From the NCBI GenBank assembly GCA_002344355.1, contig DDTN01000010.1, forward strand, positions 24,307-88,306: a stretch of 64,000 nucleotides of DNA. The letters run 5' to 3'. Of this stretch, positions 55,179 to 64,000 are shown piece by piece; position 1 is the stretch's first letter; each line of letters opens with the position of its first letter. The stretch is from Proteobacteria bacterium UBA2363 (GTDB lineage Bacteria; Pseudomonadota; Gammaproteobacteria; Xanthomonadales; UBA2363). A model generated the notes under the pieces. That model had not been told where the DNA came from and made no database searches. It saw nothing but the letters and a program-made list of their open reading frames with translations. The position numbers and the translations under genes are program-made.

Positions 55179-55881
55179 CCGGTGCCCGACGGTTCCGGCG
55201 CGCCCGCGCGCGGCGCCGGGGAACCTCCGGGCTCCCCTCCGCCGGACAGGGGCGGCAGCCCAGCCACGCGCCGCAGCCGGGCCCGCGATGCCGCTTCCTC
55301 GAGGGCGTGCCGCCGCCGGGTCGACGCATGGGCGGCACGCGCCGGGCAGGGCGTGCGCCTGGCCGTGGGTTGGCCGTGTTCGTTGCTGATCCGATCCCCC
55401 GGCGGGAGGGCAGCGCGGTTCGGGCTGCCCCCGGCGACCCCTGTCCTCGACCCGGGTCACCGCATCGTCTTGCGCCAGCCGGGGTATTCGGCTGCGGCAC
55501 GCCAGTTGTCCTGCGTCCTGCGCTTCAGGGACCTGCCTTGTCCCACTGCGGCCGGGTACAGCAAGCGCGGTCGCAGCGCGTGGCCGGGCACTGGCTTGCT
55601 GCGGGCGCCGGGCTGCAACGACCGCCAGGTTCGCGCCAGGGGGGGGCACGGCGCGATGGCATGGGCGGGCCGGATGCCGCTGCCGGGCCGCGCGCGTTCC
55701 GGATCTGCGGGTCGGGTGCCGGGCTGGCGCGATCCGGTGGCGGCCCGAGCGGGCAGGTCGGCGGCCCCGGGCGTGGGCGCCGCCGATACGCGCACGGAAG
55801 GCGCGCGCCTGCCGGCCCGCCCGTCCCGTTGCCGCGGGCCTGCGTCTCCCCGGCACCGGGCCGGGGAGTCGCCGCCGGGAC
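55179..55881. other. Long intergenic region without a supported gene
   Basis: About 700 bases between the rpmG terminator and the desaturase stop. All frames are fairly open because of GC content, and the translations are Arg/Pro/Ala-rich with no recognisable domain. On the minus strand, near 55457-55520, a short stretch (RTQDNWRAAAEYPGWRKTMR) looks more protein-like but has no good start. I see no RNA gene or repeat. Confidence 0.45.
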
Positions 55882-57087
55882 TCAGCCGGCGCTGACCAGG
55901 GCCGGCTGCCCGGCCAGGCGATAGCCCTTCAGGCGCGTGGCGAACTGCTGCAGGGCGCGGATGCCGGTGGCCTCGGCATCGCGACACCACTCCTGCAACG
56001 CCCGCAGCATCTGCTCGGGGGCGACGCCGCGGCGCTCGTACAGCGCGCGCAGGCGCTGCCGGAACTCGTACACCGTGGCCAGGGACGGGCGCTGGGCGAA
56101 CCAGCGGCTGTCGCGGCCCTCGGCCCGGCCCTGGAACGACAGGGCGCGCGCCGCCTGCCGGCGCCAGCGGCGCAGGGAATCCCCGGCGCGCTCGGCTTCC
56201 TCGTGCACGACCGGCACGACCACGTTGCGGAAGTAGTCGGTCATCACCTGGAAGCGGTGCACCATGATCGCGCGCAGGGTCTCCGGGCAGGCCTGGGAGA
56301 CGTCCTCGACCTGCTCGAGCGCCGGCGCGACCCGCCGGACGCGGGCCAGGCCCAGGCGCTGGAAGCCGCGCAGCAGCAACCAGCCGATGTCGAATTCGCC
56401 GCGGCGCAGGGCGAAACGGGCCGAGCTCGGGAAAGCGTGATGGTTGTTGTGCAGTTCCTCGCCGCCCAGCAGGACCGCCCAGGGCACCAGGTTGTGCGAG
56501 CGGTCGTCGGTGTCGAAGTTGCGGTAACCCCACCAGTGGCCCAGGCCGTTGACCAGGCCGGCGGCGCAGATCGGGATCACCAGCATCTGCAGCGCCCACA
56601 TGGCGACGCCGCCGATCCCGAAGGCGGCCAGGTAGGCGAACAGCAGCAGGGTGGGGCCGAGCGGCGCGAAGCGCGCGTACAGGTTGCGCTCGATCCAGTC
56701 GTCGGGGGTGCCGTGGCCGTACTGCTCGACCGAGGCGCGGTCGCGGCTGGCCTGCGAGTAGAGCGCGACGCCATGCCAGACCACCTTGCCGATGCCGTGC
56801 ACGACCGGGCTGTGCGGGTCCTCCTCGGTCTCGCAGCGGGCGTGGTGCTTGCGGTGCACCGCCACCCACTCCTTGGTGACCATCGCCGTGGTCAGCCACA
56901 GCCAGAACCGGAACACGTGCGCCAGCGCCGGGTGCAGGTCGACGCCGCGGTGCGCCTGGCAGCGGTGCAGGTACAGGGTCACCGAGAGGATGGTGAGCTG
57001 GGCCGCGACCACGAACCAGAGCAGCATCCACGGCAGGCTGGCGCCGGTGAGGCCACCGTCCAGGAAGGTCAGCAGGGTGTCGATCAT
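55882..57087 (-). CDS. Acyl-CoA/acyl-lipid fatty-acid desaturase
   Basis: A 401-residue membrane di-iron desaturase. The three histidine boxes are HRCQAH (near residue 42), HRKHH (near 79) and HNNHH (near 214), with helix pairs at about 18-40 and 140-185. The C-terminal 150 residues are a soluble extension common to bacterial delta-9 desaturases related to DesA. It inserts a double bond in saturated acyl chains, adjusting membrane fluidity. TATAGT on the minus strand (57119-57124) is a likely -10, about 31 nt before the start. Confidence 0.92.
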   Translation of the reverse strand: MIDTLLTFLDGGLTGASLPWMLLWFVVAAQLTILSVTLYLHRCQAHRGVDLHPALAHVFRFWLWLTTAMVTKEWVAVHRKHHARCETEEDPHSPVVHGIGKVVWHGVALYSQASRDRASVEQYGHGTPDDWIERNLYARFAPLGPTLLLFAYLAAFGIGGVAMWALQMLVIPICAAGLVNGLGHWWGYRNFDTDDRSHNLVPWAVLLGGEELHNNHHAFPSSARFALRRGEFDIGWLLLRGFQRLGLARVRRVAPALEQVEDVSQACPETLRAIMVHRFQVMTDYFRNVVVPVVHEEAERAGDSLRRWRRQAARALSFQGRAEGRDSRWFAQRPSLATVYEFRQRLRALYERRGVAPEQMLRALQEWCRDAEATGIRALQQFATRLKGYRLAGQPALVSAG

Positions 57088-57342
57088 TGTCGATGCATCG
57101 TGAAGGAAGCCGGCCCCCACTATAGCGGCAGCGGCGGGGCGCAGCGCCCGGCACCCGGACGGACCGCCGTGCCGTTCAGTCAGCCGGCCGCGGGACGGCG
57201 CCCGGCGCCGTCCCGCCAGCCCGTGCCGGCATCCGGCGCCGCGGCCCGCCGCCGCTGCCTGCCATCCCGCCGCCGCGTTGACGCTGCCGGCGCGTGGGCA
57301 ATAGGCTTGACCGCCTTGCCCACCCGCTGCCGGCCGGACCCC

Positions 57343-57897
57343 ATGGACATCAAGATTTCCCTGAACGACGAAGACCTGAACCATTTCCGCCGGGCCATGG
57401 AGCAGGCGCGTACGCGCAACGCCGGGCTCAGCGCCGCGGAGATCTGCGCCCACGCCACCGCCTTGCTGGAGAAGGTGCGCTCGCGCCGGGTCCCGGACTT
57501 CGTGTCCGACCGCATGCGCCACCTGGTCAGCCTCACGGCGATGGTCCAGGACGCCGCCTGGAACCTCGACGGCGAGGACAAGGCGCGGGTCCTGGCCGCC
57601 CTGAGCTACTTCTCGGAGCCGCACGACGACATCCCCGACTCGGTGCCGGTGTTCGGCTTCCTCGACGACGCGATCATGATCGAGCTGGTCATGCGCGAGC
57701 TGCGCCACGAGCTGGAGGCCTACGAGGAGTTCTGCGTCTATCGCGCCTCCGATGCCGGCGGTTCCGGCGTGACCCGCGACGAGTGGCTTGCCCAGCGCCG
57801 CGAGGAGCTGATGGACCGCATGCGCCGGCGCCGCGCCAGCCTGGGCGGCAGCTACGCGGGCACCCGCCCGTTCTCGCTGTTCACTGCGGGCGGCTGA
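57343..57897 (+). CDS. YkvA/DUF1232-domain protein
   Basis: A 184-residue protein. The central segment ALSYFSEPHDDIPDSVPVFGFLDDAIMIELVMREL matches the DUF1232 pattern (ALLYFxxPxDxIPDxxPxxGxLDD). The flanks are long charged helices, ending in a basic RMRRRRASLGGSY region. It is probably soluble or peripherally membrane-bound; function is unknown. ATG 57343 is used, as upstream in-frame sequence is not protein-like. It is monocistronic, upstream of the atp operon in the same direction. Confidence 0.8.
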   Translation: MDIKISLNDEDLNHFRRAMEQARTRNAGLSAAEICAHATALLEKVRSRRVPDFVSDRMRHLVSLTAMVQDAAWNLDGEDKARVLAALSYFSEPHDDIPDSVPVFGFLDDAIMIELVMRELRHELEAYEEFCVYRASDAGGSGVTRDEWLAQRREELMDRMRRRRASLGGSYAGTRPFSLFTAGG

Positions 57898-58134
57898 GCC
57901 CGCACAGGGGCGGGCCCGGACCTGCCGCCCCGGCGGCGGTCCGGACCTCTCGCACGCGCCTTTCCGGCCCCCGGTTGACGGGGCGCCTGCCGGTTGAGCC
58001 GCGCGGTTCCTCCCGCTGCGGCCCGGGATTGCCGTCGCTTGCGATCAAGGCCCGCCGGTGATCGTGCAGCGGCGCCGCCCCGCGGGCGGACCGGCGGGGC
58101 CCTCCGGCTCTTCCCCGCCGCTGGACAGGGCTGC

Positions 58135-58140
58135 TATACT
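58135..58140 (+). promoter_or_regulatory. -10 hexamer TATACT of the atp operon
   Basis: A near-consensus -10 lies 9 nt before the proposed TTG start of atpI. The nearest TGGACA at 58122-58127 is too close to serve as -35. Confidence 0.5.
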
Positions 58141-58149
58141 TTCGCGGCT

Positions 58150-58548
58150 TTGCAGCCGCCATCCCACCGCCCCGTCCGGTTCCTGGATCCTGCCCGCCGC
58201 GCGCTGATCGCGCTGCCGCTGGCCCAGGTCCTGGCAGGGGTGGTCGGCGCCGGCCTGCTGGCCGGCATAGCCGGCTGGCGGCAGGCGGCGGGCTTCGCGG
58301 CCGGTGCCGTTGTGATCGCGCTGGGACAGGCGGTGTACGGCTGGCGCACGGTCATGCGGCCGCAGGTGGTGCCGGCCGGCCGGGCCTTCGCCAGGCTGTG
58401 GCTGGGGTCGCTGCTGAAATGGCTGGTGATCGGCGCCGGTCTGGCCACGGCCATGGCGGTCGCCGCATTGCCCGCGGGTTCCGTGCTCGGTGGCGCGCTT
58501 GTCGCGTACCTGGCCAGTCTGTTCTGTCTGCCCTGGTTGCTCCGATGA
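58150..58548 (+). CDS. atpI: ATP synthase subunit I (AtpI)
   Basis: About 132 residues, four hydrophobic helices. Typical AtpI parts are ALIALPLAQVLAGVVGAGLLAG, QAVYGWRTVMRP and a second-half LWLGSLLKWLVIGAGLATAM. It helps assemble the c-ring and is not part of the final enzyme. The start is uncertain: no ATG exists after the promoter, and TTG 58150 (Gln-Pro-Pro-Ser-His-Arg) is the best option. The stop overlaps the atpB start by ATGA. Confidence 0.85.
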   Translation: MQPPSHRPVRFLDPARRALIALPLAQVLAGVVGAGLLAGIAGWRQAAGFAAGAVVIALGQAVYGWRTVMRPQVVPAGRAFARLWLGSLLKWLVIGAGLATAMAVAALPAGSVLGGALVAYLASLFCLPWLLR

Positions 58549-59420
58549 TCGATTTCCTGAAGGCCGCCGGCGATAGCCCGAGCGAGTACGTCACCCACCA
58601 CCTCAAGCACCTGCAGGTGTCGGTGGGCGAGGGCGCGTTCTGGACCGTCAACATCGACAGCCTGGCGATGTCGGTCGCCCTGGGCGTGCTCGGCCTCGGT
58701 CTGTTCTGGCTGGTCGGCCGCCGCGCCACCGCCGGCGTCCCCGGCAGGCTGCAGGCCTTCATCGAGATCGTCATCGAGTTCATCGACGGCCAGGTGCGCG
58801 ACGTCTACCACGGCAGCCGGCGCTTCGTCGGCCCGATCGCGCTGACCATCTTCGTCTGGATCCTCCTGATGAACGCCGTCAAGATGATCCCGGTCGACCT
58901 GCCGCCGGGCATCGCCGCCGCGGCCGGCTCCGAGTACTTCCGGGCGGTGCCGACCACCGACCTCAACATCACCGCGGCGATGGCCCTGGCGGTGCTGCTG
59001 CTGATGCTCGGCTTCGCGGTCGCCGCCAAGGGCGCCGGCGGCTTCGCCAAGGAACTGTTCACCGCGCCGTTCCACGCCGACGGCCCGGTCATGAAGCTGG
59101 TCCTGGCGCCGGCCAACTTCGGCCTCAACGTCATCGAGTACCTGTCCAAGCCGGTCAGCCTGGCGATGCGGCTGTTCGGCAACATGTACGCCGGCGAGCT
59201 GGTGTTCCTGCTGATCGCCCTGCTCGGCATGGCCGGCGGCAACCTCCTGATGTCCCAGGCGGGCGCCGGTTCCTGGATCGGCGGCTCGCTCGCCTTCCTC
59301 GGCGCGGTCGTCGCCGGCGCCGCGTGGTCGATCTTCCACATCCTGGTGATCACCCTGCAGGCGTTCATCTTCATGATCCTGACGGTGGTCTACCTGTCGA
59401 TCGCCACCGAGCACCACTGA
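58545..59420 (+). CDS. atpB: ATP synthase F0 subunit a
   Basis: A 291-residue, multi-helix proton-channel subunit. The conserved VSLAMRLFGNMYAGELVF contains the essential Arg of the channel. Other signatures are the N-terminal YVTHHLKHL, FVWILLMNAVKMIPVDLPP and the final FIFMILTVVYLSIATEHH. It starts inside the atpI stop. Confidence 0.97.
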   Translation: MIDFLKAAGDSPSEYVTHHLKHLQVSVGEGAFWTVNIDSLAMSVALGVLGLGLFWLVGRRATAGVPGRLQAFIEIVIEFIDGQVRDVYHGSRRFVGPIALTIFVWILLMNAVKMIPVDLPPGIAAAAGSEYFRAVPTTDLNITAAMALAVLLLMLGFAVAAKGAGGFAKELFTAPFHADGPVMKLVLAPANFGLNVIEYLSKPVSLAMRLFGNMYAGELVFLLIALLGMAGGNLLMSQAGAGSWIGGSLAFLGAVVAGAAWSIFHILVITLQAFIFMILTVVYLSIATEHH

Positions 59421-59479
59421 TCCCACCCCGGATTCCGTTCCACCCACCAACCTTCAGTCTTCCGAAAGGACCACGCACC

Positions 59480-59761
59480 ATGGAACTCATCTCCGCCATC
59501 CAGAGCAGCACCGCCATCGCCATCGGCGTGATCATCGGCCTGGGCGCCCTCGGCGCCTGCCTCGGCATCGCCATCATGGGCTCGAAGTTCCTCGAGTCGG
59601 CGGCGCGCCAGCCGGAGCTGGTGCCGATGCTGTCCGGCCGCATGTTCCTGCTCGCCGGCCTGATCGACGCGGCGTTCATCATCGGCCTGGCGATCGCGCT
59701 GTTCTTCGCGTTCGCCAACCCGCTGCTGAGCTCGGCCCTGACGGCTGCCGCCGGCCTCTGA
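59480..59761 (+). CDS. atpE: ATP synthase F0 subunit c
   Basis: A 93-residue hairpin of two helices that forms the rotor ring. The proton-binding Asp63 lies in FLLAGLIDAAFIIGL, and the polar loop is ARQPE. A good Shine-Dalgarno (GAAAGGA) precedes it, and a stable hairpin follows it, fitting the high dosage needed for subunit c. Confidence 0.97.
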   Translation: MELISAIQSSTAIAIGVIIGLGALGACLGIAIMGSKFLESAARQPELVPMLSGRMFLLAGLIDAAFIIGLAIALFFAFANPLLSSALTAAAGL

Positions 59762-59780
59762 CCGGTTCCTGACGAAAGGA

Positions 59781-59804
59781 CGGCCCGGCGCCCGCGCCGG
59801 GCCG
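59781..59804 (+). terminator. Stable hairpin between atpE and atpF
   Basis: A perfect 11-bp stem CGGCCCGGCGC / GCGCCGGGCCG with a 2-nt loop, 20 nt after the atpE stop. There is no T-run. It may block 3' decay or partly terminate transcription, raising atpE relative to later genes. Confidence 0.55.
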
Positions 59805-59865
59805 CGGTCGAGGGTCGCCGGCGACGGCGGCCCGGCCCCAACGTCGCACACCGCGGAACAAGCGC

Positions 59866-60336
59866 ATGGACATCAACGCCACACTCATCGGGCAGGGTCT
59901 CGCCTTCGCGATCCTGCTCTGGTTCTCCTGGAAGTTCGTCTGGCCGCCCCTGGTCAACGCCATCGAGGAGCGCCAGAAGCGGATCGCCGAGGGCCTGGCC
60001 GCCGCCGACCGCGCCAAGGCCGAACTGGCCGACGCCGACCAGCGCGCCGAGCAGGAGGTGCGGGCCGCCCGCGCCAAGGCCGCCGAGATCCTCGAGCGCG
60101 CCCACCAGCAGGCCGGGCAGATCGTCGAGAAGGCCAAGGTCGACGCGATCGCCGAGGGTGCCCGCCAGAAGGCGGCCGCCGAGGCGGAGATCGCCAGCAT
60201 GCTGCAGGCGGCCCGCAGCGACCTGCGCAGCCAGCTCGGCTCGCTGGCCGTGCTGGGCGCCGAGCGCATCGTCCGGCGCGAGATCGACGCCGCCGCGCAC
60301 CGCGCGCTGATCGAAGAGCTGGCCAACGAGATCTGA
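59866..60336 (+). CDS. atpF: ATP synthase F0 subunit b
   Basis: A 156-residue stator subunit. One N-terminal helix (GQGLAFAILLWFSWKFVWPPL) is followed by a long charged, Ala-rich coiled coil (residues about 30-155) that dimerises and binds delta. The length is standard. It lies 4 bp from atpH. Confidence 0.97.
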   Translation: MDINATLIGQGLAFAILLWFSWKFVWPPLVNAIEERQKRIAEGLAAADRAKAELADADQRAEQEVRAARAKAAEILERAHQQAGQIVEKAKVDAIAEGARQKAAAEAEIASMLQAARSDLRSQLGSLAVLGAERIVRREIDAAAHRALIEELANEI

Positions 60337-60340
60337 GCCG

Positions 60341-60877
60341 ATGAGCAGCAACGCCCAGACCCTGGCACGGCCGTACGCGCGTGCCGCCTTCGACCTCGCC
60401 AAGGGCGACGGCCTGCTCGCCGACTGGTCGCGCCGGCTGGCGTTCTCGGCCGAGGTCGCCGACCAGCCGGTGGTCCGTTCGCTGCTGACCGGGCCGATGC
60501 TCGACGGCGCCGCCCAGGTGGCGCTGATGCTGCCCGAGGGCGACACCGCCGACGGCGTCTACGGCCGTTTCCTGGCGACGCTGGCGCGCAACGGCCGGCT
60601 GCCGGTGCTGCCCGACATCGCCGCCCAGTTCGAGGTGATGCGCGCCGAGGACGAGGGCGTGGTCAAGGCGGTGGTGCGCACCGCGGTGCCGCTCGATCCC
60701 GGACAGGCGGAGGCGCTGGCCGCATCGCTGCGCCGGCGCTTCGGTCGCCAGGTCGAGCTGCGCAACGAGATCGACGCCTCGGTGATCGCCGGCGCGGTGA
60801 TCGATGCCGACGGCACGGTGATCGACGGCAGCGTGCGCGGCCGGCTGGCCCGCCTGGGCACGGCGCTTTCCCACTGA
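60341..60877 (+). CDS. atpH: ATP synthase F1 subunit delta
   Basis: A 178-residue stator protein. The N-terminal LARPYARAAFDLAKGDGLLADWSRRL and the C-terminal LRRRFGRQVELRNEIDASVIAGAVIDADGTVIDGSVRGRLARL are typical. It links F1 to subunit b. Confidence 0.97.
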   Translation: MSSNAQTLARPYARAAFDLAKGDGLLADWSRRLAFSAEVADQPVVRSLLTGPMLDGAAQVALMLPEGDTADGVYGRFLATLARNGRLPVLPDIAAQFEVMRAEDEGVVKAVVRTAVPLDPGQAEALAASLRRRFGRQVELRNEIDASVIAGAVIDADGTVIDGSVRGRLARLGTALSH

Positions 60878-60944
60878 CCCGACAAGAATTCCCGATGAAA
60901 CCGCGGCGTCCGGACTTCCGGCGCCGGACCAGAGGCCAGAAGCC

Positions 60945-62492
<1,548 letters not shown>

Positions 62493-62497
62493 CGGAG

Positions 62498-62642
62498 CCG
62501 GGACCCGGGACCCGGGACCCGGGACCCGCGAAAGCGGGTTCCGTCGGTCCGGGAAGCCAGGTCTTCCGGATGGTTGTAGACGACGCGGGATGCGCAGGGA
62601 CGCCGGGATCCGGGTCCCGGGTCCCGGGTCCCGAGTCCCGAG
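62498..62642. repeat. Opposed heptamer arrays forming a long inverted repeat in the atpA-atpG gap
   Basis: Left arm 62498-62527 is four GGGACCC units. Right arm 62605-62642 is GGGTCCC units with GGGATCC and GAGTCCC edges. At least 23 bp pair perfectly between arms, around an 80-nt loop. It belongs to the same family as 21021-21124. Confidence 0.85.
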
Positions 62643-62650
62643 AGAATGAC

Positions 62651-63514
62651 ATGGCAGGCGGCAGGGAAATCAAAACCAAGATCAAGAGCGTGCAGAACAC
62701 CCGCAAGGTGACCCGCGCGCTGGAGATGGTCTCGGCCTCCAAGATCCGCAAGGCGCAGGACCGGATGCGGGCCTCGCGCCCCTATGCGCGGCTGATGCGC
62801 CAGCTGATCGGCCACATCCAGCAGGCCAACACCGAGTTCAGCCACCCGTTCCTGACCGCCCGCGACGAGGTGAGGCGGGTCGGCTACATCATCGTGTCCA
62901 GCGACCGCGGCCTGTGCGGCGGCCTGAATTCCACGCTGTTCCGCAAGCTGCTCGCCGAAATGCGCCAGTGGCAGGCGCAGGGCGTGGCCGTCGACGTGGT
63001 CTGCATCGGCCAGAAGGCGACCGCCTTCTTCCGCCGCCTGAAGGTCGACATGCTCGGCTCGGTCACCCACCTCGGCGAGCGGCCGCAGCTCGAGCAGCTG
63101 ATCGGCGTGATGACGGTGATGCTCGACGGCTTCAGCGAGGGGCGCCTCGACCGCGTGTTCCTTGCCTACAACGATTTCGTGAACACCATGGTGCAGCGCT
63201 CGACGGTCGACCAGCTGCTGCCGCTGCCGCCGGGCGAGGCCCTGGGCCATGGCCACGAGTGGGATTACCTGTACGAACCCGACGCCGAGACCGTGCTCGG
63301 CCAGGTGCTGACGCGCTACGTGGAGTCGCTGGTCTACCAGGCGGTGCTCGAGAACCTCGCGTCCGAGCACGCCGCGCGGATGGTCGCCATGAAGGCCGCC
63401 TCCGACAACGCCAGCAAGCTGATCGACACGCTCAACCTCAGCTACAACAAGGCTCGCCAGGCGGCCATCACCCAGGAGATCTCCGAGATCGTCGGCGGCG
63501 CCGCGGCGGTCTGA
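62651..63514 (+). CDS. atpG: ATP synthase F1 subunit gamma
   Basis: A 287-residue central rotor shaft. The N-terminal GGREIKTKIKSVQNTRKVTRALEMVSASKIRKAQ and C-terminal SEHAARMVAMKAASDNASKLIDTLNLSYNKARQAAITQEI form the coiled coil. SSDRGLCGGLN is the conserved Rossmann part. ATG 62651 is chosen: the upstream in-frame sequence is translated repeat. Confidence 0.97.
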   Translation: MAGGREIKTKIKSVQNTRKVTRALEMVSASKIRKAQDRMRASRPYARLMRQLIGHIQQANTEFSHPFLTARDEVRRVGYIIVSSDRGLCGGLNSTLFRKLLAEMRQWQAQGVAVDVVCIGQKATAFFRRLKVDMLGSVTHLGERPQLEQLIGVMTVMLDGFSEGRLDRVFLAYNDFVNTMVQRSTVDQLLPLPPGEALGHGHEWDYLYEPDAETVLGQVLTRYVESLVYQAVLENLASEHAARMVAMKAASDNASKLIDTLNLSYNKARQAAITQEISEIVGGAAAV

Positions 63515-63548
63515 GGTTCCAAGCTACCGGTTATTCGAGGAAATGCAC

Positions 63549-64000
63549 ATGAGTCAGGGCAAGGTCGTCCAAATCATCGGCGCCGTCGTCGACGTCGAAT
63601 TCGAGCGCGCCAGCGTTCCCAAGATCTACGACGCGCTCAAGATCGAGGGCACGCAGATCACGCTGGAGGTGCAGCAGCAGCTCGGCGACGGCGTGGTCCG
63701 CGCGATCGCGCTGGGCTCCACCGACGGCCTCAAGCGCGGCCTGGTCGCCACCAACACCGGCCGTGCCGTGGCGGTGCCGGTCGGCGCCGGCACCCTGGGC
63801 CGGATCATGAACGTGCTCGGCGAGCCGATCGACGAGGTCGGCCCGATCGACGCCAAGGACCACTGGGAGATCCACCGCCCGGCGCCCAGCTTCGACGAGC
63901 AGGCCGGCGGCAGCGACCTGCTGGAGACCGGCATCAAGGTCATCGACCTGATGTGCCCGTTCGCCAAGGGCGGCAAGGTCGGCCTGTTCGGCGGCGCCGG
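63549..64000 (+). CDS. atpD: ATP synthase F1 subunit beta, N-terminal part (3' end outside window)
   Basis: The first 150 residues of the catalytic subunit: [55 protein letters not shown], and [28 protein letters not shown], where the window ends inside the Walker A loop. The start at 63549 has GAGGAA about 7 nt upstream; the in-frame ATG at 63543 is too close to that site. Confidence 0.97.
   Translation, partial: [150 protein letters not shown]

Noticed and set aside
55457..55600. Minus-strand stretch ending RTQDNWRAAAEYPGWRKTMR
   Set aside because: It looks slightly protein-like, but only a distant GTG is available and no family is recognised; left as intergenic.
55170..55895. Overlapping long frames in several phases on both strands
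   Set aside because: Arg/Pro/Ala-rich translations in all phases are typical of GC-rich noncoding DNA; no domain, ribosome site or start supports any one.
63543..63548. Earlier in-frame ATG for atpD
   Set aside because: The Shine-Dalgarno GAGGAA would touch that ATG; spacing fits ATG 63549.

Overview
The window is a 64 kb piece of a very GC-rich gammaproteobacterial chromosome. Gene content points to the Lysobacterales (Xanthomonadales) or close relatives: an AlgZ/AlgR pair, a DUF1820 protein, uvrD divergent from ubiA, rpmB-rpmG, a BaeSR-type pair, a DUF1329/YCF48/MMPL export cluster, and intergenic heptamer repeats of the GGGAATC/GGGACCC type. The genus cannot be fixed from sequence alone. 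No rRNA or tRNA gene was recognised.

Layout. 1-4.3 kb: the end of a DUF1329 protein, a YCF48-like propeller and an RND exporter. 4.4-6.6 kb: a BaeS/BaeR-like two-component system. 6.6-8.5 kb: mnmG. 8.9-18.2 kb: a type I-G (formerly I-U) CRISPR-Cas locus (csb1, csb2, cas3 with C-terminal HD, a small Cas8-like gene) followed by a 28-repeat array. cas1, cas2 and cas4 are absent from the window and the repeats are eroded at both ends. 18.2-24.9 kb: a broken RHH-antitoxin-like gene, a BLUF photoreceptor, an azoreductase divergent from a LysR regulator, a repeat-filled spacer, and a MacAB-like ABC exporter. 25.1-27.6 kb: Fe-S and anchor subunits of a DMSO-reductase-type enzyme without the catalytic subunit, then a DUF481 protein. 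27.8-31.4 kb: hemC converging on algZR, and a carboxylesterase. 31.5-32.4 kb: two tandem paralogous secreted proteins of unknown function. 32.6-38.4 kb: a complete six-gene group 2 Mrp Na+/H+ antiporter operon. 38.4-45.9 kb: a palindrome-ended repeat, DUF1820, a propeller lipoprotein, a Doc fragment, uvrD, ubiA and comF. 45.9-50.6 kb: biotin genes bioB, bioF, bioH and bioC with a secreted YciI-like protein in between. 50.6-54.0 kb: CsgG-like, NTF2-like, EamA and an aromatic-rich lipoprotein. 54.0-55.1 kb: a second inverted copy of the palindrome-ended repeat, a candidate small ORF and rpmB-rpmG. 55.9-57.9 kb: an acyl desaturase and a DUF1232 protein. 58.1 kb to the end: the ATP synthase operon atpIBEFHAG and the first part of atpD.

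Most of the window is core metabolism and energetics: proton-driven ATP synthesis, Mrp ion homeostasis, and heme, biotin and ubiquinone synthesis. The accessory part is concentrated at 8.5-18.4 kb. Two themes stand out. The CRISPR locus looks able to interfere but not to adapt, judging by intact effector genes, no adaptation genes and no fresh repeat at either end. Several core genes also have a -10-like hexamer 6-10 nt before the start codon, which implies leaderless or nearly leaderless mRNAs.
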